Below, in pieces: positions 29,184-37,232 of a DNA stretch of 64,000 nucleotides. The stretch covers positions 7,959 through 71,958 of the forward strand of contig CAKQXI010000002.1 in NCBI GenBank assembly GCA_934281565.1, in the 5' to 3' direction. Source of the DNA: an uncultured Prevotella sp. GTDB taxonomy: Bacteria > Bacteroidota > Bacteroidia > Bacteroidales > Bacteroidaceae. The notes under the pieces are model-generated. The model was not told where the DNA came from. It did not search any database and saw nothing but the letters and a program-made list of their open reading frames with translations. Each line of letters opens with the position of its first letter. The first letter of the stretch is position 1. The translations under genes were made by a program, and so were the position numbers.

Positions 29184-29191
29184 CAAAGATA
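29184..29191 (-). promoter_or_regulatory. -7 box of the SGNH hydrolase gene
   Basis: TATCTTTG on the minus strand, 30 bp upstream of the ATG, matches TAnnTTTG. Confidence 0.5.
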
Positions 29192-29237
29192 TGAAAAGAC
29201 AGGGCAGATACCTTCTCTTTTGCGAATTTTTAGTTAA

Positions 29238-29256
29238 CTTTTACATTTAGTAAAAG
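29238..29256 (-). terminator. Small hairpin after ridA
   Basis: CTTTTAC and GTAAAAG pair over 7 bp around a 5-nt loop, 9 nt past the ridA stop, with a T/A-rich tail. It is weak but well placed to end the ilvA-ridA transcript. Confidence 0.45.
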
Positions 29257-29264
29257 CAATTCCC

Positions 29265-29639
29265 TTATTTTGCTGCCAAAACCTCAACTTCGACCAAGGC
29301 TCCCTTTGGCAACTTCTCGATAGCTACGGCAGAGCGAGCTGGATATGGCTTGCTGAAGAACTCGGCATAAACCTCGTTCATGGCAGCGAAGTCGTCCATG
29401 CTGTCGAGATATACGGTGGTCTTTACTACATGAGCGAGGTCAGTGCCTGCAGCCTTCAAGATGTCCTGGGCATTGGTGAGGCACTGGCGAGTCTGCTCCT
29501 TGATGCCACCTTCTACAAATGCACCTGTCTTGGGGTCGATAGGAATTTGACCTGATGCAAATACGAAACCATTAACTTCGATAGCCTGGCTGTATGGACC
29601 GATAGCAGCAGGCGCATTGTCTGTGTGAATTGCGTTCAT
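29265..29639 (-). CDS. ridA: RidA family enamine/imine deaminase
   Basis: A 124-aa protein of standard RidA length with the family signature ARSAVAIEKLPKGALVEVE, whose Arg binds the substrate carboxylate, plus GPYSQAIEVNGFVFASGQIP at the N-terminus. RidA hydrolyses reactive 2-aminoacrylate and 2-aminocrotonate made by threonine/serine dehydratase. Its partner ilvA lies directly upstream on the same strand, a classic pairing. The 116-bp gap between them holds an AGTTTATAG-type repeat. Confidence 0.96.
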   Translation of the reverse strand: MNAIHTDNAPAAIGPYSQAIEVNGFVFASGQIPIDPKTGAFVEGGIKEQTRQCLTNAQDILKAAGTDLAHVVKTTVYLDSMDDFAAMNEVYAEFFSKPYPARSAVAIEKLPKGALVEVEVLAAK

Positions 29640-29649
29640 AATCTTCTTA

Positions 29650-29750
29650 AATTATAGTTTATAACTTACAGTTGATAGTTAACAGTTAATAGTTTATAGT
29701 TAATAGTTGATAGCAAGATTGCCTATAAACTGTAAACTATAAACTATCAC
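29650..29750. repeat. AT-rich short-period repeat between ilvA and ridA
   Basis: Degenerate copies of the pattern (A)GTT(T/A)ATAGTT run from about 29655 to 29713. The complement appears at 29723-29748. The best stem pairs AGTTTATAGTT (29691-29701) with AACTATAAACT (29735-29745), 11 bp. It lies between two genes of one probable operon. Confidence 0.6.
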
Positions 29751-29755
29751 CTACT

Positions 29756-30955
29756 TTAAACGATGTAAAGATGAAATCCCTTGGCTTCCAAGGCTTCCTT
29801 GATTTCTCTGACATGAGCCTCGTCACGAGTTTCCATTGTCAGGCGAAGTACACAAGCATTCACTTTCTTGCGGTTGGCAGAACGGTCATGGTGTACTCCA
29901 GTGATGTTGCCACCCAGACTGGCAATGACAGAAGCGACCTCCACAAGTTCGCCCGGTTTGTCGTCCAGCTCCATTTCAATGGTACACAGGCGACCACTCT
30001 TGGCAAGTCCACGGTTGATGACACGATTCAAGATGGTAACATCGATGTTGCCGCCACTTACCACACAGATAGTCTTCTTGCCCTTTACAGGAACCTTGTT
30101 ATACATCACGGCAGCGACACTGGCAGCACCAGCACCCTCGGCAACCATCTTCTCGCTCTCAAGGAGCTTCAGAATGGCAGCGCAAATCTCGTCCTCACTC
30201 ACTGTCACGATTTCATCAACATAGTTGGAACAAGTCTCAAAGGTGATAGAGCCGGGTTCTTTGACAGCGATGCCATCGGCAACAGTCGATACGGATGGAA
30301 GCATTTCTTGCTTATGGTCGTGCAAACTCTGCACCATGCTTGCCGCTCCCTCGGCTTGAACGCCATAGACCTTGACATTCGGGTTGAGTGACTTAATGGC
30401 GAAAGCTACGCCTGAAATCAATCCTCCGCCACCGACAGGCACGACGACAGCCTCCACATCTGGCAACTGGTCGAGAATTTCCAGTCCGATAGTGCCCTGA
30501 CCAGCAATCACATTCTCGTCATCGAAAGGATGGACGAATGTATATCCATGCTCGTCTCTCAACTGCAATGCTTTCTGGTAGGCATCATCGTAAACACCGG
30601 GAACCAAACATACTTCGGCACCGAGTCTTTTGGTAGCCTCTACCTTACTGATAGGAGCACCCTCTGGCAAGCAAATGAGACTTTTCACCCCCATGGCTGT
30701 GGCACCAAGAGCCACGCCTTGTGCATGGTTGCCAGCAGAGCACGCGATGACACCTTTCTTCTTTTCCTCCTCTGTAAGTTGTGAAATCTTATAATATGCA
30801 CCACGAATCTTGAACGAGCCAGTCTTCTGGAGACACTCTGGTTTCAGATAGACATCACTCTCTGGGTTGATTCTTGGTGTGTGGACCAACTCAGTCTTGC
30901 GAATAACCTTGCTCAATACAAAACGAGCCTTGTAGAAATTGTCAAGTTGTAACAT
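29756..30955 (-). CDS. ilvA: Threonine ammonia-lyase with C-terminal ACT domain
   Basis: A 399-aa PLP enzyme. The PLP-binding Lys is in TGSFKIRGAYYK (about residue 50), the serine-loop in ACSAGNHAQGVALGA and the glycine loop in VPVGGGGLISGVA. A single ACT domain covers about residues 325-399 (MELDDKPGELVEVASVIAS). It deaminates threonine to 2-oxobutanoate for isoleucine synthesis. The one-ACT layout is shorter than E. coli IlvA (two ACT) and matches the form common in Bacteroidota. ridA downstream clears its reactive enamine product. Confidence 0.95.
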   Translation of the reverse strand: MLQLDNFYKARFVLSKVIRKTELVHTPRINPESDVYLKPECLQKTGSFKIRGAYYKISQLTEEEKKKGVIACSAGNHAQGVALGATAMGVKSLICLPEGAPISKVEATKRLGAEVCLVPGVYDDAYQKALQLRDEHGYTFVHPFDDENVIAGQGTIGLEILDQLPDVEAVVVPVGGGGLISGVAFAIKSLNPNVKVYGVQAEGAASMVQSLHDHKQEMLPSVSTVADGIAVKEPGSITFETCSNYVDEIVTVSEDEICAAILKLLESEKMVAEGAGAASVAAVMYNKVPVKGKKTICVVSGGNIDVTILNRVINRGLAKSGRLCTIEMELDDKPGELVEVASVIASLGGNITGVHHDRSANRKKVNACVLRLTMETRDEAHVREIKEALEAKGFHLYIV

Positions 30956-30995
30956 ATATGTATCTTCTCTTCTTTTGTTTAGCCTTTTATGAAAA

Positions 30996-31841
30996 TCAGT
31001 TCTGCTCGGGGAGACAGGAGAAATGCTCCAAAGCCGCAGCCACTCCGTCTTCCTCGTTGGATAGCGTAATGTAGTCAGCTTCCGCCCTCACCTCTGGTGC
31101 CGCATTCGCCATCGCCACTCCCATTCCTGCCAATCGAAGCATGGATAAGTCGTTGTAACCATCGCCAAAGGCTATCATGTCCTCTGACGTAAGGTTTACT
31201 TTAGCCAACAAACGGCGCAAGGATTGTGCCTTGTCAATGCCCTGTGGAACAAGCTCCAGAAAGAATGGGGCTGATCGGAATACATCCATATGGCTGCCCA
31301 AGAGCTCCGCCAAATCTTCCTCTGCCTTGATCATGTCGGCAGGGTCTCCTGTCATAAGGAGCTTGGTAGGATGTGGCTCCAAGTGTTCCAAGAGATTGTC
31401 AACTTGTCGGATGTTCATCTTGTTGATGCGAGATTCTTCCTTTACATATTGGTCATCGGGCATCTCGGTGATGATTTCATTGCCAGCGTAGCCTAATAAG
31501 GCATGGTTCTTCTCCTTGGCATATTTATATATGATAGGTATCACATAGTCTGGCAGAAATTGAGAGAACAGTTCTTCCTTGGTCTTGGTGTTCACAATCT
31601 TTCCACCGTTATATGACAAGATATAACCACCTCGCTTGCCTAATTCCAGGCACTCGGCTACTGATTCGATGCCGTATGTGGGTCGCCCCGAAGCCAAGAC
31701 AATGATAGCTCCGTCGTCTTGAGCCTTGAGAAGAGCCTCACGGGTCTTGGGAGTAACAATCTTCTCATGGTTAGTGAGAGTACCGTCCAAGTCGAGTGCG
31801 ATGACACGATAAGGTAAGTAATTTTTCGATCTTAGTTCCAT
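30996..31841 (-). CDS. Cof-type HAD-IIB sugar/nucleotide phosphatase
   Basis: A 281-aa cytoplasmic protein with HAD motif I (VIALDLDGTLTNHEK), motif II (LASGRP), motif III Lys region (GIDKAQSLRRLL) and motif IV (AFGDGYNDLSML). The C2B cap lies between about residues 85 and 195. Family members dephosphorylate small sugar phosphates or cofactors. The substrate is unknown. It lies 40 bp upstream of ilvA and may share its transcript. Confidence 0.9.
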   Translation of the reverse strand: MELRSKNYLPYRVIALDLDGTLTNHEKIVTPKTREALLKAQDDGAIIVLASGRPTYGIESVAECLELGKRGGYILSYNGGKIVNTKTKEELFSQFLPDYVIPIIYKYAKEKNHALLGYAGNEIITEMPDDQYVKEESRINKMNIRQVDNLLEHLEPHPTKLLMTGDPADMIKAEEDLAELLGSHMDVFRSAPFFLELVPQGIDKAQSLRRLLAKVNLTSEDMIAFGDGYNDLSMLRLAGMGVAMANAAPEVRAEADYITLSNEEDGVAAALEHFSCLPEQN

Positions 31842-31861
31842 AATGAAATGATTTCCGTCTG

Positions 31862-31869
31862 CAAAATTA
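31862..31869 (-). promoter_or_regulatory. -7 box of the Cof-type phosphatase gene
   Basis: TAATTTTG on the minus strand, 20 bp from the ATG, with a TTTG at 31888-31891 after an 18-bp spacer. Confidence 0.55.
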
Positions 31870-31900
31870 CAAATAATTATTGAAAATCAAAAGAAAAGTG

Positions 31901-32782
31901 CTATTTGTTTGATTTGTTTATATCTTTGGGCAATTTATTAGAAGTCTTTTCAATCTTCTTTTCATTACTGGCAACTCGCCGTTCTACTTTCTTGATGTCC
32001 TCTGCTGCAGGCAAATTCTCAGGCTTAATGCCTCGTTGGTCTAACATCTGGCGCACACTCACATTATTCTGTACATGCTCTGTCGTTATATCAGTTTCAC
32101 CATGTAAGTCTTTTTGGTCAACATTATAGTTGGTCATTTCTGTTGCAAGATTTTTGGCAGCAATAGTCAAAGTAGGCAAGAAATCTGCCAGAGGTCGAGT
32201 GGATTTTATCCCTAATCTTTTCTTCATGTCCTCTGTCGTATTACCACCAAACAAAGCTGTATCTCCCTTAGAACGAATTCGTCCAAAGCCTTTGTCATCA
32301 ACGCCACGTTCGTAAATATTGCGAGACAATTGCTTTTCGGATGCACGAAGTCTATCACGAGTTTCCAATCTTGAAATTTGTTGTAGATGCTCGGCAACCA
32401 GTTCTGCACGGCGTGTCTGTAATGCGAAATAACCTTGTGCAAAGGCAATTTCTTCTTTCTTAGGATCACCGTTTTGAGCAATGAGATAGCAGGCAAAACG
32501 AGTAAGCATATAGTCCTTGACTTCTCGTTTGGAACCACTACCCAGCAATACCATTTTCGTGACCTCACGAAAATGGTCATCTACATTGATATTCTGCGAC
32601 TTACAAGAATCGGCGGCACGTCCGATAGCTACAAGGAAATTCTCCCATCTTGCATAACCTAAGATGGGTTGTAGCTCTCTTGCGAACCAAACTTCAACTT
32701 GTTCCTTTCCGTTTTCGCTTTTGATGAAATGGGTTATTTCATTAAAGGCTGTAGTGTGTTGGTTAATTGTTTGTATATCCAT
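31901..32782 (-). CDS. dinD: DinD-like DNA-damage-inducible protein
   Basis: A 293-aa protein that matches DinD across its length. The N-terminal BRO-like domain has VEVWFARELQPILGYARWENF, followed by the basic middle GYFALQTRRAELVAEHLQQ and the conserved ISRNIYERGVDDKGFGRIRSKGD-type region. In E. coli DinD (SOS-induced) inhibits RecA filaments. No LexA box can be recognised here by eye, so SOS control is not shown. The Lys-rich tail beyond residue 265 is probably disordered. Confidence 0.88.
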   Translation of the reverse strand: MDIQTINQHTTAFNEITHFIKSENGKEQVEVWFARELQPILGYARWENFLVAIGRAADSCKSQNINVDDHFREVTKMVLLGSGSKREVKDYMLTRFACYLIAQNGDPKKEEIAFAQGYFALQTRRAELVAEHLQQISRLETRDRLRASEKQLSRNIYERGVDDKGFGRIRSKGDTALFGGNTTEDMKKRLGIKSTRPLADFLPTLTIAAKNLATEMTNYNVDQKDLHGETDITTEHVQNNVSVRQMLDQRGIKPENLPAAEDIKKVERRVASNEKKIEKTSNKLPKDINKSNK

Positions 32783-32811
32783 GTTTTCTTTGAATTTATA
32801 TATTTAGATTG

Positions 32812-32819
32812 CAAAGGTA
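32812..32819 (-). promoter_or_regulatory. -7 box of dinD
   Basis: TACCTTTG on the minus strand, 29 bp upstream of the ATG, matches TAnnTTTG. Confidence 0.5.
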
Positions 32820-32875
32820 ACAAAAACAATTGAAACAACCATGCTTTTTAGCCAATTTTATGCAATCTTTCGTGC

Positions 32876-32918
32876 ACTGTCCGCTATGAGAACAGTGGCT
32901 GTCTTCATGGCGGACAGT
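32876..32918. repeat. Interrupted inverted repeat in the greA-dinD gap
   Basis: ACTGTCCGC (32876-32884) and GCGGACAGT (32910-32918) form 9 bp, extended inward by ATGA/TCAT-like and ACAG/CTGT pairs. The 240-bp gap has no credible gene; a 75-codon minus frame there lacks a protein-like sequence. There is no T-run, so this is not a standard terminator. Confidence 0.5.
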
Positions 32919-33022
32919 ATCGGTACTGATATAGACAACTTTAATCGTGACTTTACCACAATATATCTTGTTACAGTGCAGAGCGACAAGATATGATTGC
33001 AGCGGAAGCTCCAGTAATATCA

Positions 33023-33487
33023 CTAAATCTCAACGCTCTCAATATACAGCTTCAGCTTGCCAGCAGGCACACGAACTTCAACGGTGTCACCCTCGTTCTT
33101 ATTCAGTAGAGCCTGTGCGATAGGCGACTTGATGGAGATGGTATTCTCACTGATGTTCGCCTCGTGAGGGCTGACAATCGTATAGGTCATGCGGGCTTTG
33201 GTGGCAAGATTGGTCATCACAACCTTGCTCAACAGTCCGATGCCATTGCCCTTGAGCTTTGACTTATCGATGACCCTTGCGTGCTCCAGCACCTTGCGCT
33301 TGAAGTTAATCCTGCCCAATATCCTGCCCTGCTCACGCTTGGCTGCATGATACTCGAAATTCTCGCTAAGGTCGCCCTTGTCGCGTGCCTCAGCAATTGC
33401 CTCCCTGACCTGTGGCAAATCTACCAGCTCCAACTGACGGAGTTCGGCAACGAGCTTGTCGTAGCCTTCTTGTGACATATATTCCAT
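33023..33487 (-). CDS. greA: Transcription elongation factor GreA
   Basis: Starting at MEYMSQEGYDKL gives a 154-aa protein, the standard GreA length. The N-terminal coiled coil (LRQLELVDLPQVREAIAEAR, with the acidic tip GDLSENFEYHAAK) carries the residues that enter the RNA polymerase channel. The C-terminal FKBP-like domain includes ISIKSPIAQALLNKNEGD. GreA stimulates cleavage of backtracked RNA. A longer frame from 33565 adds a basic 26-residue lead that is not part of the family. Confidence 0.95.
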   Translation of the reverse strand: MEYMSQEGYDKLVAELRQLELVDLPQVREAIAEARDKGDLSENFEYHAAKREQGRILGRINFKRKVLEHARVIDKSKLKGNGIGLLSKVVMTNLATKARMTYTIVSPHEANISENTISIKSPIAQALLNKNEGDTVEVRVPAGKLKLYIESVEI

Positions 33488-33579
33488 GATTTTTTCTTTC
33501 TGTTTTCTGTTATAATTATACAAATATGATTTCAGTCCCTTTTTTCCTTTGATATATAGGGACATTCGGAATTAGGGCA

Positions 33580-33587
33580 CAAAATTA
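33580..33587 (-). promoter_or_regulatory. Possible -7 box of greA
   Basis: TAATTTTG on the minus strand matches TAnnTTTG and would give a leader of about 85 nt. Confidence 0.4.
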
Positions 33588-33642
33588 ATAAAAATCCTGA
33601 TAACTTCTTCGATTTTCTTCCAGAAATGTTAGTTATTTCACA

Positions 33643-33650
33643 TAACTTTG
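33643..33650 (+). promoter_or_regulatory. -7 box upstream of the 27-aa ORF
   Basis: TAACTTTG matches TAnnTTTG; the leader to the small ORF would be about 87 nt. Confidence 0.45.
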
Positions 33651-33743
33651 CATTGGAATATTAGTAGAATTGGTCAATAGTTGTATGGACTAACACTCTA
33701 ACAAGGCTCAGAGCCGATAACTTTCTATCTGGTCTTTGCAACT

Positions 33744-33827
33744 ATGTCGATGAAAAGCATTATTCAGATTGCAATTAGTATTTTAACGGCACTTGCCACT
33801 ACACTCGGCGTAACAAGCTGTATGTAA
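33744..33827 (+). CDS. Tiny 'smalltalk'-type lipoprotein-like peptide (27 aa)
   Basis: The ORF encodes MSMKSIIQIAISILTALATT followed by LGVTSCM. It has a Lys near the N-terminus, a hydrophobic stretch and a penultimate Cys in a lipobox-like context. This is the pattern of the very short Bacteroidales 'smalltalk' proteins, which I recognise from their near-invariant QIxISxLTAxATTLGVTSC core. The function is unknown. An upstream promoter box and an immediate terminator frame it as a stand-alone gene. The second ATG at 33750 is an alternative start. Confidence 0.8.
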   Translation: MSMKSIIQIAISILTALATTLGVTSCM

Positions 33828-33846
33828 CCTGGCTGAAAAGACAACA

Positions 33847-33883
33847 AAGCAGGGACTTCCTATCTTAAAGGAAGCCCCTGCTT
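33847..33883 (+). terminator. Terminator after the 27-aa ORF (probably bidirectional, serving rseP too)
   Basis: AGCAGGGACTTCCT pairs with AGGAAGCCCCTGCT around a short loop, with one mismatch, and is followed by TTCTGTTT. It lies 20 nt after the small ORF and 24 nt past the end of rseP on the other strand. Confidence 0.8.
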
Positions 33884-33906
33884 TCTGTTTAATACCTTAT
33901 ATTATG

Positions 33907-35289
33907 CTACATAATTCCAAACAGACGGAGCACATCGTTCAGGTTCGCCACTATCAGCAGAAGAAGAAGGATGCCAAAGCCTACGTACTCGGCTCGCTCC
34001 AAGAACTTGTCGCCAGGCTTGCGCCCTGTTATCATCTCGTAGAGGAGGAAGAACACGTGTCCGCCATCCAACGCTGGGATAGGCAGGATGTTCATGAAGG
34101 CAAGGATGATGCTCAGGAATGCCGTCATCATCCAGAACGCATGCCAATCCCACATCGGAGGGAAAAGACTGCCTATGGTCCCGAAGCCACCCAAGCTCTT
34201 GGCTCCCTCCTTGGAGAACACGTACTTCATGTCGCCCACGTAACCCGACAACACATTCCATCCATATTTGATGCCCGCAGGGAAACTCTGGAAGAAGCCG
34301 TAGCTGATATGAGTCAGCTTATAGTCGAACAGCACGGAATGGTTGCTGAAACCAAGTTTCACACCGTTTTCCGTCGATTCCAACTGCACGGCGGTCTTCA
34401 CGGTGTCGCCGTTAGCTTTCAAGTATTCCACATGAGCGGTCAAGGCTCGAAGACTATCCTTGCGGGAAGATGCCGCAGAGAGCAGGTCGTCTACACGCCC
34501 CAGCTCTACTTGGAAATCATTGAAAGAGGATACTTCCTTGCCATTGATGCTCAAGAGTTTGTCGTCCTTGGTCAAGCCCAGTTTGGCAGCAGGCGAGCCT
34601 TGCATCACGCTATCTATCCGCAAAGGCAGATAAGGCTCCACGAAACGAGGGCTTTCCTTGATCATATTGAACATATTCAAGTCGCCAGGCAGACTAAGGC
34701 TCATAGCCTTGCCACCACGGATGATGTCTACTCGGTGAGCCTTGGACAAGTCGCGGAACATATCACCGTCGTAGGTCTTGAACTCGCCTAAGTCGGTACC
34801 CACCAAGATGTCGTTGTCATGGAAGCCCAGCGCCTTAGCCTCGGCATTGAACTTCATACCATAGGTCATGTCCTTTGGTGAGACATAGTCGTCGCCCCAA
34901 TGGAACAAAATCATGGAATAGATGAAAAGTGCAAGCACGAAGTTGACAAGCACGCCACCTACCATAATCAACAGACGTTGCCAGGCTGGTTTGCTACGAA
35001 ACTCATAAGGCTGCACGGGCTGCTTCATCTGCTCCGTGTCGAAGCTCTCGTCTATCATGCCCGATATTTTACAATATCCTCCGAGCGGCAACCATCCCAG
35101 TCCGTAAGTGGTATCCGAGTTCTTTGGCTTGAACTCAAAGAGATGGAACCATGGGTCGAAGAACAGATAGAACTTCTCCACTCTTACACCGAAGAGCTTG
35201 GAGAAGAAAAAGTGTCCGCCCTCATGGAGCAACACCAATATGGAAAGCGACAGCATCAGCTGCAACGCTTTGATCAAAAATACTTCCAT
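33907..35289 (-). CDS. rseP: Site-2 intramembrane metalloprotease RseP
   Basis: A 460-aa inner-membrane protein. The zinc motif LLHEGGHFF (His22, Glu23, His26) lies in the first transmembrane segment and the third ligand in NILPIPALDGGHVFF near the C-terminus. A PDZ domain sits at about residues 215-290 (VMQGSPAAKLGLTKDDKLLSI). RseP cleaves anti-sigma factors and remnant signal peptides. It follows dxr on the same strand, separated by a long inverted-repeat region. Confidence 0.95.
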   Translation of the reverse strand: MEVFLIKALQLMLSLSILVLLHEGGHFFFSKLFGVRVEKFYLFFDPWFHLFEFKPKNSDTTYGLGWLPLGGYCKISGMIDESFDTEQMKQPVQPYEFRSKPAWQRLLIMVGGVLVNFVLALFIYSMILFHWGDDYVSPKDMTYGMKFNAEAKALGFHDNDILVGTDLGEFKTYDGDMFRDLSKAHRVDIIRGGKAMSLSLPGDLNMFNMIKESPRFVEPYLPLRIDSVMQGSPAAKLGLTKDDKLLSINGKEVSSFNDFQVELGRVDDLLSAASSRKDSLRALTAHVEYLKANGDTVKTAVQLESTENGVKLGFSNHSVLFDYKLTHISYGFFQSFPAGIKYGWNVLSGYVGDMKYVFSKEGAKSLGGFGTIGSLFPPMWDWHAFWMMTAFLSIILAFMNILPIPALDGGHVFFLLYEMITGRKPGDKFLERAEYVGFGILLLLLIVANLNDVLRLFGIM

Positions 35290-35317
35290 TTCCGTTTATT
35301 AATGTTAAATGTTGTTT

Positions 35318-35494
35318 TTAATGTTGAATGTTGAGTGTTGAATGTTGAATTTTTTCAATGCTGAATGTTGTCTTTAATGTTGAATGTTGAGTGTTGAATG
35401 TTGAATTTTTTCAATGCTGAATGTTGTCTTTAATGTTGAATGTACTAAGGGCGCCAGCCTAATTCAACATTCAACACTCAACATTCAACATTAA
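35318..35494. repeat. Tandem 56-bp repeat with a 34-bp perfect inverted partner between dxr and rseP
   Basis: A 56-bp unit made of AATGTTGA-type steps occurs at 35320-35375 and 35376-35431, with a third partial copy at 35432-35443. A 34-bp segment within it (35318-35351 and again 35374-35407) is the exact reverse complement of 35461-35494. The transcript of the dxr-rseP operon could therefore fold into either of two 34-bp hairpins. No gene lies in the 213-bp gap. Confidence 0.9.
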
Positions 35495-35502
35495 ATTCAA
35501 CA

Positions 35503-36663
35503 TTACTTCCTCATTTCCTCCTTGGCAATCCGTCGTGCCTCGGCATCAGTCTGGAGATACACATCGAGGTCAGGGCTCTTGTCAAACGTAGCCTTATCCA
35601 TCACTTTCTCTATGATGTCAGCCATCTGCAGGAAGCCACATTCACCTCTGCGGAAGCCAGCATTGACAACCTCGTTGGCTGCATTGACGATGCAAGACAT
35701 ATTACCACCTCTCTTGATAGCATCGAAAGCCAAGCGCAGGCACTTGAACTTCTCGTAGTCTGGCTCAAAGAACTGCAAATCTCGTTCCTTGAACAGGTCC
35801 AGACGGTCGCCATTGAGTGGCAAACGCCGTGGGAAAGAGAAAGCATACTGGATGGGCAGGCGCATATCTGGCACACCCAGTTGCGCCTTGACAGCTCCAT
35901 CCACGAACTGCACGGCACTGTGCACGATGCTCTGGGGATGGATGAGCACCTGTATCTTCTCGGCAGGAACACCAAAGAGCCACTTCGCCTCGGTCACCTC
36001 GAAGCCCTTGTTCATCAAGGAGGCAGAGTCGATGGTAATCTTGGCACCCATATCCCATGTAGGATGCTTCAAGGCATCTGCCGCCGTCACTTTCTCCAGT
36101 TGCTCATGGGTGAAGTTGCGGAATGGTCCACCCGAACACGTGAGCAAAATCTTATCCACCTCGTTGTCGCCCTCGCCCACCAAGCTCTGGAAGATGGCAC
36201 TGTGCTCACTGTCAACGGGCAGGATAGGCACATGATATTCCTTGGCAAGGTTGCAAATCAGCTCGCCAGCCACAACCAAGGTCTCCTTGTTGGCAAGGCA
36301 AATCTTCTTGCGAGCCTTGATAGCATGGATGGTAGGCTCCAAGCCCGAGAACCCCACCATGGAAGCCAAGACCATGTCGATTGGCTCCGCCTCCACAATG
36401 TCGCAAAGAGCCTGCTTGCCAGCATACACCTTGATGTCTGGCTCGTCACGCAGCAAGTCGGTCAGCTCCTCGTAATGCTCCTCGTTGGCTATCACCACGG
36501 CAGCAGGGTGAAACTTGTGTGCTTGCTCCGCCAACTCCTTGACACGGTTGTTTGCCGTGAGGCAATAGACCTCGTAGAGGTCACTGTGTTGCTCTATCAC
36601 ATCGAGCGCCTGTGTCCCGATGCTTCCCGTAGAGCCGAGAATACATATCTGTTGTTTTTTCAT
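35503..36663 (-). CDS. dxr: 1-deoxy-D-xylulose-5-phosphate reductoisomerase
   Basis: A 386-aa enzyme of normal length. The NADPH-binding start CILGSTGSIGTQALDVI, the LANKETLVVAGEL helix, the metal and substrate segment LPVDSEHSAIFQSL and HPTWDMGAKITIDSASLMNK are all present. It performs the first committed step of the MEP isoprenoid pathway. It overlaps closely with rimM (4 bp gap) in the tsaB-DUF4290-murA-rimM-dxr-rseP gene string. Confidence 0.97.
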   Translation of the reverse strand: MKKQQICILGSTGSIGTQALDVIEQHSDLYEVYCLTANNRVKELAEQAHKFHPAAVVIANEEHYEELTDLLRDEPDIKVYAGKQALCDIVEAEPIDMVLASMVGFSGLEPTIHAIKARKKICLANKETLVVAGELICNLAKEYHVPILPVDSEHSAIFQSLVGEGDNEVDKILLTCSGGPFRNFTHEQLEKVTAADALKHPTWDMGAKITIDSASLMNKGFEVTEAKWLFGVPAEKIQVLIHPQSIVHSAVQFVDGAVKAQLGVPDMRLPIQYAFSFPRRLPLNGDRLDLFKERDLQFFEPDYEKFKCLRLAFDAIKRGGNMSCIVNAANEVVNAGFRRGECGFLQMADIIEKVMDKATFDKSPDLDVYLQTDAEARRIAKEEMRK

Positions 36664-36667
36664 TTTC

Positions 36668-37192
36668 CTAACCTAAATTTAATATTCCTTGCGGAAGTGA
36701 TACCTTTATTATCTTTCTGTCGGCATCCACCCCCTCTATCAAGTCATTGCTGGCAGGTATCAGCAAATCCCTGCCATCTGGGGCTGTCACCTCAAAGAGA
36801 AGATTGATGGTGCTGTCGTCCACGGAGTCGATGACACCAACGGTCTTCCCTGTCGTAGCATCTTCCAGCGTGAAGCCGATGATTTCCGCCCACGTCATGT
36901 TATCCCCATCGCTATCCGAAAGATGGCGAGGGAAGTAGACATCGCAGCCCGTATAGTTGCGAGCCTGCTCCTGGGTGTCGATGTCCTCAAACTTCACCAG
37001 CACGCTCTCGTCGTTCTTGAAGCGATATTCCTCTATATAGAAAGGCACGAGGATGCCATCAATGTCGAGCACCAGATAGTCGGCATCCACACGGTCGAAC
37101 ACATCGTCGCTGATGGCAAAGGTTATCTCGCCTTTCACGCCATGCGGCTTGCCTAATCTACCTATCTTATATACATCGTCTTTTCGTATCAT
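36668..37192 (-). CDS. rimM: Ribosome maturation factor RimM
   Basis: A 174-aa protein with the RimM N-terminal barrel (YKIGRLGKPHGVKGEITFAI) and the C-terminal PRC-barrel (IIGFTLEDATTGKTVGVIDSV, ending LPQGILNL). It assists 16S rRNA processing and binds ribosomal protein S19. It is located between murA and dxr. A GTGAAGAA-type repeat fills the gap to murA. Confidence 0.95.
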   Translation of the reverse strand: MIRKDDVYKIGRLGKPHGVKGEITFAISDDVFDRVDADYLVLDIDGILVPFYIEEYRFKNDESVLVKFEDIDTQEQARNYTGCDVYFPRHLSDSDGDNMTWAEIIGFTLEDATTGKTVGVIDSVDDSTINLLFEVTAPDGRDLLIPASNDLIEGVDADRKIIKVSLPQGILNLG

Positions 37193-37198
37193 AAGCTA

Positions 37199-37232
37199 AT
37201 GGATTCTTCACTCTTCGTTCTTCACTCTCCAC
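37199..37232 (-). repeat. GTGAAGAACGAAGA-type intercistronic repeat (murA-rimM junction)
   Basis: On the sense strand of the operon this reads AGTGAAGAACGAAGAGTGAA. The same word family appears on the sense strand after yicC and after gmk. Confidence 0.65.

Noticed and set aside
32796..33023. 75-codon minus-strand frame between greA and dinD
   Set aside because: It is Cys-rich, begins at the greA stop and covers the dinD promoter and an inverted repeat; nothing supports it as a gene.
33657..33743. Possible tRNA or riboswitch in the leader of the 27-aa ORF
   Set aside because: No cloverleaf or known aptamer core could be drawn; only short complementary pieces are present.
35318..35494. Possible CRISPR array
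   Set aside because: The tandem units are adjacent without unique spacers, the partner is inverted and no cas genes are near.
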